From Lasiodiplodia sp. COLG20 (taxonomy: Eukaryota; Ascomycota; Dothideomycetes; Botryosphaeriales; Botryosphaeriaceae), in the NCBI GenBank assembly GCA_009801085.1, contig VNWV01000001.1:7254001-7318000 (forward strand): 64,000 nucleotides of DNA, written 5' to 3'. Position 1 is the first letter of the stretch. Every line of letters begins with the position of its first letter. A model generated the notes under the pieces. The model saw only the letters and a list, made by a program, of their open reading frames with translations. It did no database searches and had not been told where the DNA came from. Positions 34,388 to 45,615 of this stretch are shown here, one piece after another. The translations under genes were made by a program, and so were the position numbers.

Positions 34388-35725
34388 TTAAATATCAAGG
34401 CCCTGATCCCTACAGATATCCGAAATACCCTTATCATACACATCATGGTTCGGCGCGTCGCAGACCTGCAAGTTAAAGACGCACGGGTCCCACGCGCTCA
34501 GCGGCAGGGCGTCGCCTTGGAACGGGAAAGCCAACTGCGTCTTGTTATTCTGATCGAAGCAGTGCGTCGGGATCTCGAGGAACTGCGACTGCACGAGACC
34601 GTACTTATTGACCATGAGGTCCGCGGCGTCGAGCTGTGGGTCTGCGTTGCCGTGGCTATCGATGGCGAGCAGCATGTAGTAGACGGCGCCGCCGCCGCCG
34701 GCGTCGATGACGCAGTACTCGGTCCAGCCGCCGAGGTAGGGCGTGCGGCACTCGCTGTCGCCGCTGTACGAGTCGCGGTAGATGAAGACCTTCTTCGCCT
34801 GCAGCGTCAGCCCGATGGCGAACGTCTCGATGACGTTCGTCACCTGGTCCTGCAGGTCCGCCTGCGTGAAGTTCTGGCTCACGCCGAGGAAGCGGCCGCC
34901 CGAGACGACGGAGTTGATGCCGTTGGTGTCGTTGAGCTGCGCGTCGATGGTGGCTTGAATCGAGTCCGACACGGCTTGCTGGTACAGCTGGACTACTTCG
35001 GATAGCGAGTTGCCGACGTTGGACCAGGCCATGAACTTGTCGGTCGGCTCGGGGGCGTGCAGCTGGCCGGCGAGGAAGGACAGGCCGGTCGAGGCTGCTC
35101 CGGCCGCCGTGCTGACGGGTCCGGTGAATGGCACGATGCTGAGCACTGTGCTGAACATGCGCACCATGTTCTGCAGGGGTGTGACGTTGTCGTCCGGGTC
35201 GGGGTAGAAGTCGGATACGATGCTGGGGAGCTTCATGCTGAGGATGCTCGATGCAAAGGTGATGGCTGTGTTCAGCGAGTTCATGTAGCTGTTCCAGTTC
35301 TGGATAGCGACCATGAGGTACCTACATTACTGTTAGTCTGGTGCTTTGTGGTGAAGATGAAGACTTACCAGGCAGGGAGCGTGATCGGAAGGCACGGCTG
35401 GCCGGCATTACAAAAGTTATCAAGACCACTAATGCTTGTTAGCATAATGGAGGGGGGGCCAAGGGGAGCGAGCGGACCAGAAGAAGTTGGGCGCTCCAAA
35501 AGAGCTGGCAAGCGCCTGAATATTGTTTGAAGCTGCCGGGGTGACATTTTGTGCAGCCCAGTCGTTCATGAATGTGTCAATGTCGAGATTATTCCATGTG
35601 TCGGGCGACAAGGTCTCGGCAGTACATGACGAATCATTTGAGTTTTGACGAACCTCCAACGGAGCAGCCACGGCAAGGAGGGACGATGACAAGGCGCAGG
35701 CCAGAAAAACCGTCGGGCCGCGCAT
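34388..35725 (-). CDS. Secreted protein of unknown function (DUF7872-like)
   Basis: Exons 35725-35478, 35428-35369 and 35321-34388 give 413 residues. A signal peptide is clear (MRGPTVFLACALSSSLLAVAAP), followed by a possible Kex2-type Arg at EVR. The diagnostic segment GLDNFCNAGQPC is created exactly across the first splice junction. Cysteines are spread through the second half (CRTPYLGGWTEYC, HCF, CVFNLQVC), consistent with disulfides in an extracellular protein. Two hydrophobic segments in the middle could be amphipathic helices. I recognise it as a conserved fungal secreted family without known activity. The DUF number is from memory. Confidence 0.75.
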
Positions 35726-38700
35726 ACTTTAGTGAGAGCAGAATTCCTGCAAAAGAGCGACTAAGTGGGAAAAAGAGTGATTCGGAGGTGCAGCGTGTTC
35801 AGGCTGCCTGAATACCACCTCTTTTATTCTGAGGAGTGTACTGCGGAGGGAAAGAGTGGATGCCTGGTCTCGCAACTGTTTCGGCACGCAGTTGACATGA
35901 TTGGCTCGATTGTGCATAAACTCGTATTTTGATGAAAACGAGTCAGGTAAGGATTTCGCTGTCGAGAAAGCCAAGTCGATCCCGGTGATAACCGGTAAGG
36001 TTATTGAAGCAAGTAGTGACGCCACTGTTCTAGTTGATGCAGCTTGTTTCACTAATGGGCTTTCCGGGGGGCGGAACATTGCCCAGCCGGTAAGGCGTCC
36101 TATTGTGTCGACTTCTCGGTTCCTGCGACCCGAACTCCAGAGCTCCTTTCAGCCTCTCGCCCAATCCGCTTACAAAATCGGCTGGAAACACCACCTACTG
36201 TAATAGGCTGGGAATATACAAAATGGGTGTTTGACTATGCTATAAATACTTCAGTTGCCTCAAAATGATCGACGCGTGGATTGCGGGGCAAAACATCGAC
36301 GCTTCACGTTTCGCTTCAGTTTTTCGCGTGGAGCTGGATAGTTTCCTTCTATTAATTATTACATTATTTTTGAGAAAGGGATTGCAAACACAGCTGTGAA
36401 TACGGAGAACTGATGGGTGGGCGGCTGCGAGGATGGCTACGAACAGGCTAGACCGACAACGCCTAAGAAACGACAGGCATCAACTCCATTCGCCTCCTTT
36501 TGGAACATGAGGTCGCGAGTCATCGAGATCTCTGATCACGGGGAGCCTTCTAACTCCAGCGGCGAAGCAGAATAGACCGAGCGATGCTCGCTCCCTGGCA
36601 TCCGCGGTATCCACCGATCTTGGCTTCACTTCGAAAGGGCTTTTCCTTTGGAGAAATTGCTGAACCAAACCACTTTCGCGACAAAAGATCCAAATCTACT
36701 CTTCGTGGCTAAAATATAACCATTAGCTCATGTAGGTTGACGTTATCATATGAAAAAATTTATTTTTTTACTTATAATAAACATTTACACAACTGTCTGG
36801 CAGTTTCAAGATGAAAAACTGCTAGTATTTTAATTTCGTTGAAGTTTTACAGCACTATAAAGAAGGCAAGTTTAGGTAAGAGTTTGATTTGGATCTTTTG
36901 TGACGGACGAGGTTGAGTTTGGTAATTATCCCTCTCCCTTTCTACCTTTTTCTATTTGATGATGCTTTTCAGGTCTGGGAAAAAGTCACGGTTATTTGGG
37001 CATAGACGGAGCTCTGCAAGTTTTCTCAGATCCAGTTTTCATGCAAACGCCATCACCGGCGATAAAGATTCCAATGCACGATGCAAGGGACCCGGCTGAG
37101 CCAGGCGAAGAAAGAGGCCCAAAAATTCCAAAGACAGGACGCTACATCAGGATTCAGTCTGAGAAGGAATGTCTGAAGGGCGTGGCATCTGAGGCTATTG
37201 CAAACGACGATTAGTAAGAGGGCGAAGCCAAGAGCGACGATCCCAAGATACCCGAAACGGCAACCGCAGCCGCCAGAAAGCACGGTTGGCGAGTACGGCT
37301 ACGAGGATAAGCAACGACAAGAATAGTGCCGAGGATTCAGGAATGCGACGCCAGATGCTTCCTTCCGATTCAACCAATAGGAGCTGGAAGATCCACCTAA
37401 AGCGCCCCCAAACCCCCAAGTCTCACACCGCAATCCCCAGCCACGCTACGTCGTCGCAGACTCGGCACTCCTCTTCGGCTTCGCTGAGGAGAGATCCTGT
37501 TCAGGCACAACAAAAATCCCAACCTTCGTCACCTAAGTAGGTATGGTATAGAAGAGACAACTTCCGCACTTTTTACGCTTTCTTGAAGTTGTGGTGACCC
37601 CGCATATGTTCGTGCTCTATTTTTAAACATGGGGGCTGAAGCTCCACCTTGTCGGGTGTTGTGCGGCGCAAAAGTGGGATGCTGCACCGTCAGAACCGCT
37701 GACAGGTCGGCATTTCTGTCTCGGCTTGCTGCCTGGCGTCGAGTATCTACAGTGGGGCAAGTCCGAGAGGAATCCTAATCTACGGACTTTAGCAAAAAGT
37801 AATTGCCGAACCCGAGTCTCTCTCTCTCTTTTTTTTTTTTTCGTGAGAGCCTCCAAACTCAACTCCCCACCAGAATTTATTATATGAAACCTTAGTAGAA
37901 CTTTGACGAAATCAAAAATAATTTTTGTTGTATTGCTTTAGGAATGTGCAGGCTTAAAAATGTCTATTATGGTAAAATAAGTGTTTTTTTCGTTATACAA
38001 TGTCATGGCCACTAGCAAGTACGAGGTTCAGTACGGTGTCGTACTGCTTTAGCTCAATATAATTATGAGAAAATTGACCCGCACAATTTAAGAGGTGGGT
38101 TTGTTAGCGATGATTCAAATTTTCTACAAAAAAGGAATTGTGGTTGGTCTCCCCCTTCAACAACATAGATAGGCGACAAAAAAAAAAAAAAATAACCGTG
38201 AGACACTTTGGTTTAGGCGTTGCTGGTGGAAGCGCCGCAAGAAGTCCCTGGAGAAAGGAGGTCGTCGGCTCAAAGAGGTAGGAAATTGTATGAGTAATAC
38301 TGGAGGACAATTGCATCATTACGTAGGACAAGAGCCAAGCTTCAATGCCTAGAATGCTTATTTGCTCTACCAGCCAAAACTCCCTAAGCGGTCAAGCTAC
38401 TGATGAACCTCCTTGTTCTTCTTACGCGCACTATTTTGCGTCACGACTCTACATTAATGAAACAATTCAAGTCAACAACAAACAAAAAATTGCTAGCATA
38501 AGAACTACCCGCTGTGGATCAAGAGTTCGAGGTTGAGCAAGAACAGCAAACAACAATGGTATAATTTGAAAGAAGAGCCTAATCCTCTAACGATAAAGAA
38601 ACTCAACGAGGGCGCTAAGTATGCAGGAGGGAAATCGTCAAACTGGTGGTCTGCATCATCGTTCCCCCTTTCAACCCCAAAACCGAGCACGCAACTCGGC

Positions 38701-38893
38701 ACATGATTCATTCAACCATAACTCATATAATCTAGCTTATTTGCTGCTCAACGAGAGCAGACATGTTTTATTCACTCTCGCTACCCTGTTCAACGAATTA
38801 GAAACGTGATTGACATACTGGCACGGACCCTTACCAAGCAAATGGCGAAGCAGGCTCACAACGCGCGTGCGCAAACGAGCGCCTCATGCGGTG
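35726..38893. other. 3.2-kb gene-poor region
   Basis: No gene is supported. Two minus-strand fragments (37419-37195 and 37283-37053) each contain a hydrophobic helix but in different frames, so at most a broken membrane-protein remnant is present. Long A or T runs occur at 36750-36790, 37825-37840 and 38180-38193. Composition is AT-rich at 36700-36960 and 37870-38130. This could be an old, mutated insertion. Confidence 0.4.
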
Positions 38894-40071
38894 CTAATAG
38901 CGCGGGGCTTCGTACTGGCGCATGCGATGTCCATGGCCCGAGCGATGTTCATAACGCGGTTGGTGGCCGTGTCTTGACGACCGGTGGCCGCCGCCGTGGC
39001 GAGACGAGGACGACCCCCCAAACCCCGAAGACTTGTTCTTCTGACCCGCCAAGGCCATCGAAAACATTTTCGCGATATCTCTTATCACATCAGCAGGATT
39101 GAGGACGTGGAAGAGAGCGACAAGGAAGTTCTCGCGAGGCTCGGGGAGGCGCTTCGAGGGGTGGTAGATGCGGCTGCCGAAGCTGAAGAAGAAGAAGAGC
39201 GAGAAGAAGACCATCTCGACGCAGACGAGGAAGGCGGGCAGGCCGTACTTGATGTCGCGCGGGGCGACGGTGTCGTCGGCGCTGAGCCCGCCGGGGATGC
39301 TGATGAAGTTGAAGACGAGGTTCTGGACGAAGATGATGAAGACGATGAGTTTGAAGGAGAGGAGCTTGAGGAGCGGCTTGTGCACGGTCATGTGGGCCTT
39401 TTGCGTCTTGTAGAACTCTAGGATGGCGAGGAAGCAGACGACTAGGGAGATGTCGCCGATGACGACGATCTGGAGAGGTTAGTGTCGGTGAGTCGGCAGA
39501 TGACGACTGTACGTACCCAGATGTGCGCGAAGTGAACGCTGCGCGAGCTGGCGCAGTATTTCCCAGTGGCAATTGAGGCCTCGGTGGCGATGGTGAGAAT
39601 AGTCTTGACGACGGGGTACTGGAAGACAGCAACCCAGGCCTTTTGAAGGCCCTGTACGTGCCCAGAGTCGAGGTTTTTTGTCGTCGCGACGTCTCCATTG
39701 TGGTGGACCGTGGTCGGTTCCTGAGCGTAATGGGTGAAGAGGATGAACAAGCAGGCTAGGGCGAAGGCTTCGTAGAGGTCCGGGAGTGGGGTAATGTACT
39801 CATTTTCGTCGTAGAAGATGAGGGCAAGAAGAGAAAAGATAGCGAAAATGGCAGGGGTGATGATCAGGCGAACAATCTGACGCTGCTCAGTTGGCTTTGT
39901 GTAGCGACAGAGGTGTTTGAAGACCAGCACGAGGGAAAAGAATCCGGTAATAACTGTGCAGGGTGCGGCAATGTAGATGAGGAGTTCGTGCAGGGTGATG
40001 CCAATTGACAGGTCTTTCGCGGGGACGCGCGATATGGGCTTGGGGCACTCGCGCTCAGTGAAAGAACCCAT
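38894..40071 (-). CDS. Ost-alpha/TMEM184 (DUF300) family multispanning membrane protein
   Basis: Exons 40071-39517 and 39469-38894 encode 376 residues. About seven hydrophobic helices are visible, beginning IAAPCTVITGFFSLVLVF. Family-typical features include RQIVRLIITPAIFAIFSLLAL, the segment YPVVKTILTIATE and KLIVFIIFVQNLVFNFI. The cytoplasmic tail is rich in Gly, Ser, His and Arg. Relatives are organic-solute transporter alpha subunits and vacuolar or endosomal membrane proteins in fungi. The substrate is unknown. Confidence 0.82.
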
Positions 40072-40798
40072 GGCTGCTGCTTAGGGAGTCGTCCAGCGCG
40101 GAGGATTAGGGAAGTATTATCATCGTTGAGACAAAGGGGCCAGCCGAGGTTCTTGGGGTCACACACGCAGGTGGCTGGTGGCTGAGCGGAAGATGCGCCA
40201 GGCAGCAACACGGCGGAGCAGCTGCGAGACGGTCGCATTGTTGGACGTGGTCACAGCTCGCACTGTATTCCGCATCTGGCACGATCCTCGGCTTCTGAAT
40301 GCAGCTAGACGATGCTGACGGTGCATGGGTGACGCACGCTGGAGATAGGCATGCTATTGGCTGGCTGCGGCGGCAGGATGAGCGGCCCATTTTACTCAGG
40401 CCCCTGTCATGCCAGCGCCTTTTGCCAGCGCAAACTCATGCAGGGCTCAGAAACCCACGAGAGACAACACAGCATGATGGAAGTTTCAGAATAATGTCAA
40501 GCCGCGTGCGGAAGTGTACGCAGATATGCTTGACGTTGCATTAAACGTAGCGCCCGGCCTCGGCGGCGCCGCAACGGTCCCGGATGCTCCCGCGCCCACC
40601 GCATGCGCATCATCCCCAGAATCATGTGACAAAAAATTCATATTGATCTTTGAAGCCTATTGATTGCTCTATTACCTTGATTCTAAATGCATTGAATTCA
40701 TATATGTCAGAGTCGCCAAACCATTTAATCACCCCTCCACTCATTCCGACAGCTATATACTCCCTTTCCCAGCTCCATCCGCTTTCCGATCCGTAGTT
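40072..40798. other. Intergenic region
   Basis: Promoter of the Ost-alpha-like gene and 3' flank of the bZIP gene. No gene is supported. It includes one GC-rich patch (40550-40610). Confidence 0.45.
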
Positions 40799-42001
40799 TC
40801 ACCTACTACAGCTCTTCGTACCTGTATCCCGCTGCAGCAGCCGTAGATTCAACAATGACGCAGCAATGCTGAGCACGGTGCAGTTGCTCTCCAGGGTCCT
40901 CGACTTAGCCAGCTCCACCAGCAACAGCCACAAATTCGGCGCCTAATGCACGATCAGCAAAACTAAACTTTAATCCGTGACGCCAGGGATCATCACTTAC
41001 GTGGTCCTCCAGTATCCCCTGCAGCTCATCCGGGCAGTTACGCAGTGCCGCAAGGCCCGTCCCGCCTCCGTGCATCTGCAGCGGGCCGATCAGGCCCTCC
41101 AGGCGGGCCATCTCATCGGCGTATATATGCTCGGCCGCCTTGACGATCTCGCAGCGGTAGGCATGCGACTGCAGGCTCGTCCAGCGCTGCGCGCTGGCCG
41201 TGAGGAGGGCCAGCACGCCGGGCAGCTGGCGGCTGCGGCTGCAGCGCTGCTCCATCTCGATGCGCGTCCGCGCTTTGAATTGTGCCGAGTAGTACGTCGT
41301 GACGGCGTCGTCGAATGTCGCGAAGCCCATGCTGCGCGAGAACTCGACCAGCGCCTCCATGCGTTCTTCGACGGACTGGCTGTGGTGGCCCAGCTGCTGC
41401 AACGCGGGGGCCGCCGCTGCTGGCTCGACGGAGAGTGAGTACGGGAGTATGTAGCTGTTGTCGTCGTATGGGGCCGCGGCAGTGCCGGACGGAGGATGCT
41501 GCTGATCGAGCTGCATGTATGATGATGTCTGCGGAAACCAGTCGGCGTGCACGCCGCCGTACTGCACTGCCCCCGGGTTTGCGCAGACCGGGCCGAATGG
41601 ATCGCTCGATGGTGTCAACACCGCTGGTTGTTCTGGTTCGCTCGTGGGTTAGTGATATAAGACTGGACGGGGCCTCTCCCTGCGACCGCTTACCTGACGC
41701 CGCGTCAGCAATGGCATCGACCCCTTCGGCTGCTGTCTGAGGTTGTGTTTCGAGCGGCATGCTGCTGGAGAGCACGTAATTTCGTGGAGGGCTATCGTGC
41801 TGCATAAGACTTGCGTTGTCCGGAGCGTCCCGGCCGCCTTTCATTTGCCGCGCTCTGTCTCGACTCCCTGGATTCGTGTTAGCCTGTCGCAGACGGCAGC
41901 CCAGAGGATTTGAACATACGGTGCTTTCGTTGCGCGATGCGGTTCTGCCTCTGTCTTTTCGTAGATGCGTCCTCAAAGCAAATGGTGAATGGCTGCGGCA
42001 T
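40799..42001 (-). CDS. bZIP-type regulator with basic region but no leucine zipper
   Basis: Four exons fit exactly: 42001-41920, 41867-41694, 41623-41001 and 40942-40799, giving 340 residues. The basic region KRQRQNRIAQRKHR lies at residues ~15-28, as in fungal AP-1/Yap-like and ToxE-like regulators. The intron falls inside the Arg codon after KH. The following helix RSRDRARQMKGG lacks heptad leucines, so the dimerisation zipper is absent or cryptic. Residues ~90-175 are Pro/Ser/Gln-rich. The C-terminal part is helical with ARLEGLIGPLQMHGGG and ends in NLWLLLVELA. The last intron (GTAAGT...TTAG) was used; without it the frame ends at 40905. Position beside the biosynthetic genes makes it the best candidate for a pathway regulator. 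Confidence 0.78.
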
Positions 42002-42814
42002 CTTGACTCGGTGTTAGGCTACCGAGGGTTCAAGCTGAACTTATGGGGTGCTCAGGGCAGGCGCTACGTATTGCTACTTATTGGGCCCCAGGGCTGTGGC
42101 TTGGCCGAATAGAGCATTGATACTTATGTAAACTGTTAGATCCGTGGCGCGTCACTGGATTCCTGCGACTCATCTGCCGTCTAACCGGATTGGGGAATTT
42201 TGTCTTCGGTCGCCGGACAACCATAGCTTTGAAACTTTGAAACTTTGAAACATCTACTACCGATACCGTTAAAGCTCGGTATCGTCATTCCAAACTAACG
42301 GAAGATGATTCGTTTGAGCTACCCTCGGCAGCGTCTTGCCAATATTCTACCACATTAATACTATGCAAATTATTACTAACTAAGACGCCGCAATGGCTTG
42401 CCAAGCTTTCAAGACACGACAAGACGATACGCGTCTTACCAAGATGTCTTGTTTAGTTTAAGACGGCTTATCTTGTCTTGTCTTGCCAATGCTGGGTCCT
42501 GAACGGAGCTGAGTATGGATACGAGTTGGTAGGAAATTCGTCGAGCAAATCATCTGCTAGCGTTGTTACTTTGGTGCAAGGGTTGCATTTCATACTAACA
42601 AATACGCGTGATTCCAATTTAAGCGGACGGGTGAATGAATTAGGGCAAGTGATCTCCATTCGGGGTATGAGTTAGTCTGAGATATTTGGCCCCACAAAAC
42701 GCACACACGATAGCAGTCGAAACACGCGGAAAAACACCCGATAAGCCCAACCACCCCCACAACACATGATGCGCGAATCCCCATCCTGCGTTTCAAAGAA
42801 AAAAATAGGCACAT
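42002..42814. other. Intergenic region with short direct repeats
   Basis: No gene is supported. The tandem unit TTTGAAAC occurs about three times at 42226-42250. An AAGAC/GTCTT-rich zone lies at 42405-42490 and is listed separately. Confidence 0.45.
42405..42490. repeat. AAGAC / GTCTT repeat zone
   Basis: AAGAC occurs four times and its complement GTCTT at least four times in about 85 bases, giving several overlapping inverted repeats (for example AAGACG...CGTCTT). It lies between the bZIP gene start and the sulfotransferase-like gene. It could be a protein-binding array or a simple-sequence expansion. Confidence 0.4.
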
Positions 42815-43986
42815 CTAGCGCCTGGTGCCCAGGAACAAAGCAGCGGCACCAACCAACAAGGCGGGCAGCGCAGCCATCCGCAGCAGCGAAAACGCCACCA
42901 ACACGACCACCTTCAACGTCTTGAGCGCCATGCCGACGCGCAGCTTCGTCAGCGTGTGCTTGCCCTCGTTCTTGCGCGGGAACGGCTCGTCGGGCACGTC
43001 CTTGCCAAGGAATTCGCACAGCGGCTCCCAGCCCTGCTGCACGCGGAACTCGAGCAGGCGGTCCTTCGGCACCAGGGCGCGGATGTGCTCGTTGTGGCGG
43101 CGGGCGCCGTCGCGGAGGGCCGCGCGGTCGCGCCAGGGCCCGCCCGTCCAGTCGACCAGAATTAGGCGGAGGACGTCATAGAGGGCCCCCAGGCCCGGCT
43201 GTGCGCAATGTGCGGATCAGCATCCCTGTTGCGCTAGCGCGGCTATCAAGCAAGAGCCGAGAAAGAGAGAGGTTACTTACAGGGTCCAACCAGCGCACGA
43301 ATGGCCATGCTGAAACGCCTAGGATGTCGTAGTAGGAGGCTTCCATGGACCGCAGCCACGGCTCGTCGTCCCTGGTGGTCAGGACGACCTTGGCGTCGGG
43401 ATACGCCGCGATGAGCTCGTCGACGAAGTTGGCGCACGGGGCATCCGTCACAGCCTGCGCCGCAATGCCCGTCAGCAATCATCATATGTGGGGTATTTCC
43501 GCGCCGCCGCCTGGGCGCCAAGGGCTGGGGGGATGCTTACCGTGTACTCGTGCAAAAGCTTCTCAAGCTCGGCCAAGCCAAATGCCGCGCCACGGCCGTA
43601 GAGCTTGGCCTCGAGCGCCTCGCGCCAGCAGAGAAGGTGCATTTTGCCTTTTCGCTGCATTTCGACCGTCTCGTTGAAATGGTAGCTGCGGTAGCCAAGC
43701 CTTTCCAGCGCGTGCACCATTGCTGGGCGCTGCCTGTTAATCAGGTGATCTTAGGGGCGGGGCGGTGCAACAACTTACAGGTGGTGCCGGTGCGGGAAAG
43801 GCCCAGGCAGAGGACCTGCATCGGCTTCTGGCGTGCGGGGGGCTGCTCGAGGCGGTCGATCTCGCGACCCCCGGTAGTCTTTGATGAGCTAATCATTTCG
43901 TGCAACAGGATGCTGGCAGGTCCGGCGTCGGTTATGGCGAAGTCTGCTTGGGACGGTTCTGGCCAGTTGTCTTGGAGGGGAAACAT
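42815..43986 (-). CDS. Sulfotransferase-fold (P-loop) protein with C-terminal TM
   Basis: Exons 43986-43779, 43722-43541, 43454-43281 and 43198-42815 give 315 residues. The PAPS-type phosphate loop reads GLSRTGTTS and is assembled across the first splice junction. Other family features are YPDAKVVLTTRDDEPW, corresponding to the 3'-phosphate-binding Arg region, and the end motif EFLGKDVPDEPFPRKN. The C-terminus adds a hydrophobic helix (VVVLVAFSLLRMAALPALL), likely a membrane anchor. This Sulfotransfer_4-like family is common near fungal metabolite clusters, but biochemical activity is largely unproven. It could transfer sulfate or be a non-catalytic P-loop protein. It is divergent from the DUF7702-like gene across 374 bases. 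Confidence 0.8.
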
Positions 43987-44360
43987 GTCTGTTGCTCTTA
44001 ACTTTATTGCTCATCGTGATGCTGCTGTGTATTTAGATGCGCGATGCTGGATGCACTCGCCGGCTGCTGGCGGACCGATCAACATGGCGATCCGCCCAGC
44101 TTGCCCTGCAGGAAGAGTTGCTGCTGACCGTGCAGCCGAGGCTCTTTTCTTCGTGGCACAGTCTCAAATGCAGCATGGCTATGTGAGTCCTCGTCCATAT
44201 CCGGTATCCAGTGCGAGTTTTCTTCGTGCGACACTTTCAACCTCGGCATCTCTCTGTGACTTCATGTCCGCATTGGGTAACCAGTGCGAGTTTTCTGCTT
44301 CTAAAACGCTGCTTGCTCTGCGAAGCACTCTGTCGCTACCATCTCCAAGAGCAGCTCGCC
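43987..44360. promoter_or_regulatory. Divergent promoter of the sulfotransferase-like and DUF7702-like genes
   Basis: 374 bases separate the two start codons. A duplicated segment (CAGTGCGAGTTTTCT) occurs at about 44210-44224 and 44282-44296, upstream of the plus-strand gene. No gene is supported. Confidence 0.4.
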
Positions 44361-45183
44361 ATGACGCTCACCGACCGCGACGACATTGCCATCGCTCAAC
44401 TTGTCTTCTACATTCCCGCAGGCGGGGCGGCGACTTTCCTCTGTTTCAAACATGGCTTCAAAAAATCCGCCAGTTGGTACTTCCTAGTTGCATTTTCGCT
44501 GCTAAGGATAGTCGCTGCCATCTGTCAGCTCATCTTCTCCCACAATCCATCCAAACGTGTTGCAACGGCCCTAGCCGTATGCACGTCAGTCGGCTTGTCT
44601 CCTCTCGTGTTGTTGTGTCTTGGGCTCCTTTCGCGAGCGTAAGCACCTTGGCCCCCTAGCCTCTTTTCTTTTTTCTTTTGTTGCTGACATGGCGCCCCGC
44701 AGGAACGATTACATGGCCAAGCCACGCCTGCCGGGCCTTGTATTCAAGTCCCTCGACCTACTATCCCTAGTTGGTCTCGTTATAGGCACCGTCGGCGGTA
44801 TCCAGGCCAGCAAATCCACCGACCGCCTCACCACCGTGGACCCCAAGTCCAAAGCCGCCGTCGCCATCTTCTTGGCTATTTTCGTCTTCGACGTGCTCAT
44901 CCTCGGCTACCTGGCCGTGAGCATGTCGCGGATCGAAGCCAGCGAGCGCCGCATCTTGCCCGGCGTTGCTGCTTCCTTCCCGTTTGTCTTCGTCCGTCTG
45001 CTCTACGCCATGATCTATGATTTTAGTGGTGTCCAGGACTTCAACTCCATTACTGGTAGCATCGCAATCTACGTGTGCATGTCTGTCGTGATGGAGTTCA
45101 TTGCTGTCATCATCTGTCTCGTCATGGGCTTCTCCCTCCGTGTCAGACGCAAGAAGGACGAGGTCGAAAAAACGCCTGCCTAA
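44361..45183 (+). CDS. Seven-TM membrane protein (DUF7702-like)
   Basis: Exons 44361-44638 and 44703-45183 give 252 residues with about seven hydrophobic helices and a Lys/Arg-rich C-terminal tail. Typical family pieces are LVFYIPAGGAATFLCFKHGF at the N-terminus, SASWYFLVAFSLLRIVAAICQ, and RILPGVAASFPFVFVRLLYA. It resembles fungal DUF7702 proteins, which often sit near secondary-metabolite genes and have no known activity. Candidate transporter, scaffold or enzyme; none is shown by sequence. Confidence 0.75.
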
Positions 45184-45615
45184 ATTCACCTCTTCAGCGG
45201 CATCTCAGAATTCCTTCTTGAGTTTTTTTTCTTCAAAAACTTATGTTGGAAGCCGTGAACACCATTACCTCTTACCTCTTTCTGCCGTTCAATTCTCCAA
45301 AGCTTTTGTTCGCTTTCTTCTTTCCATGTCCATTGGCGTGGCATTTGGAGATTGTATACATAAACATCCACCAAACAGCTGAAGTTTTCATGTTTCTGTT
45401 TAGAAGCTGAAAAATACTCTTGCTATGGTGGTGAAGTGTATGCAAATTAATATGGCGATTATTTCATTTCACCCTCCTGTTCTAGTTAGCCATCACACGC
45501 ATTCACCTTTCGTTCAGAAATAAAGCTCTCAAATTGCTAGAAAACGAATCTACCCAACTCCCACCATGCTGTGACAAACGAAAACTAAACGAATGTTGCA
45601 ACCCACACAAACCCC
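45184..45615. other. Convergent intergenic region
   Basis: 3' flanks of the DUF7702-like gene (+) and the P450 gene (-). No gene is supported. Confidence 0.5.
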
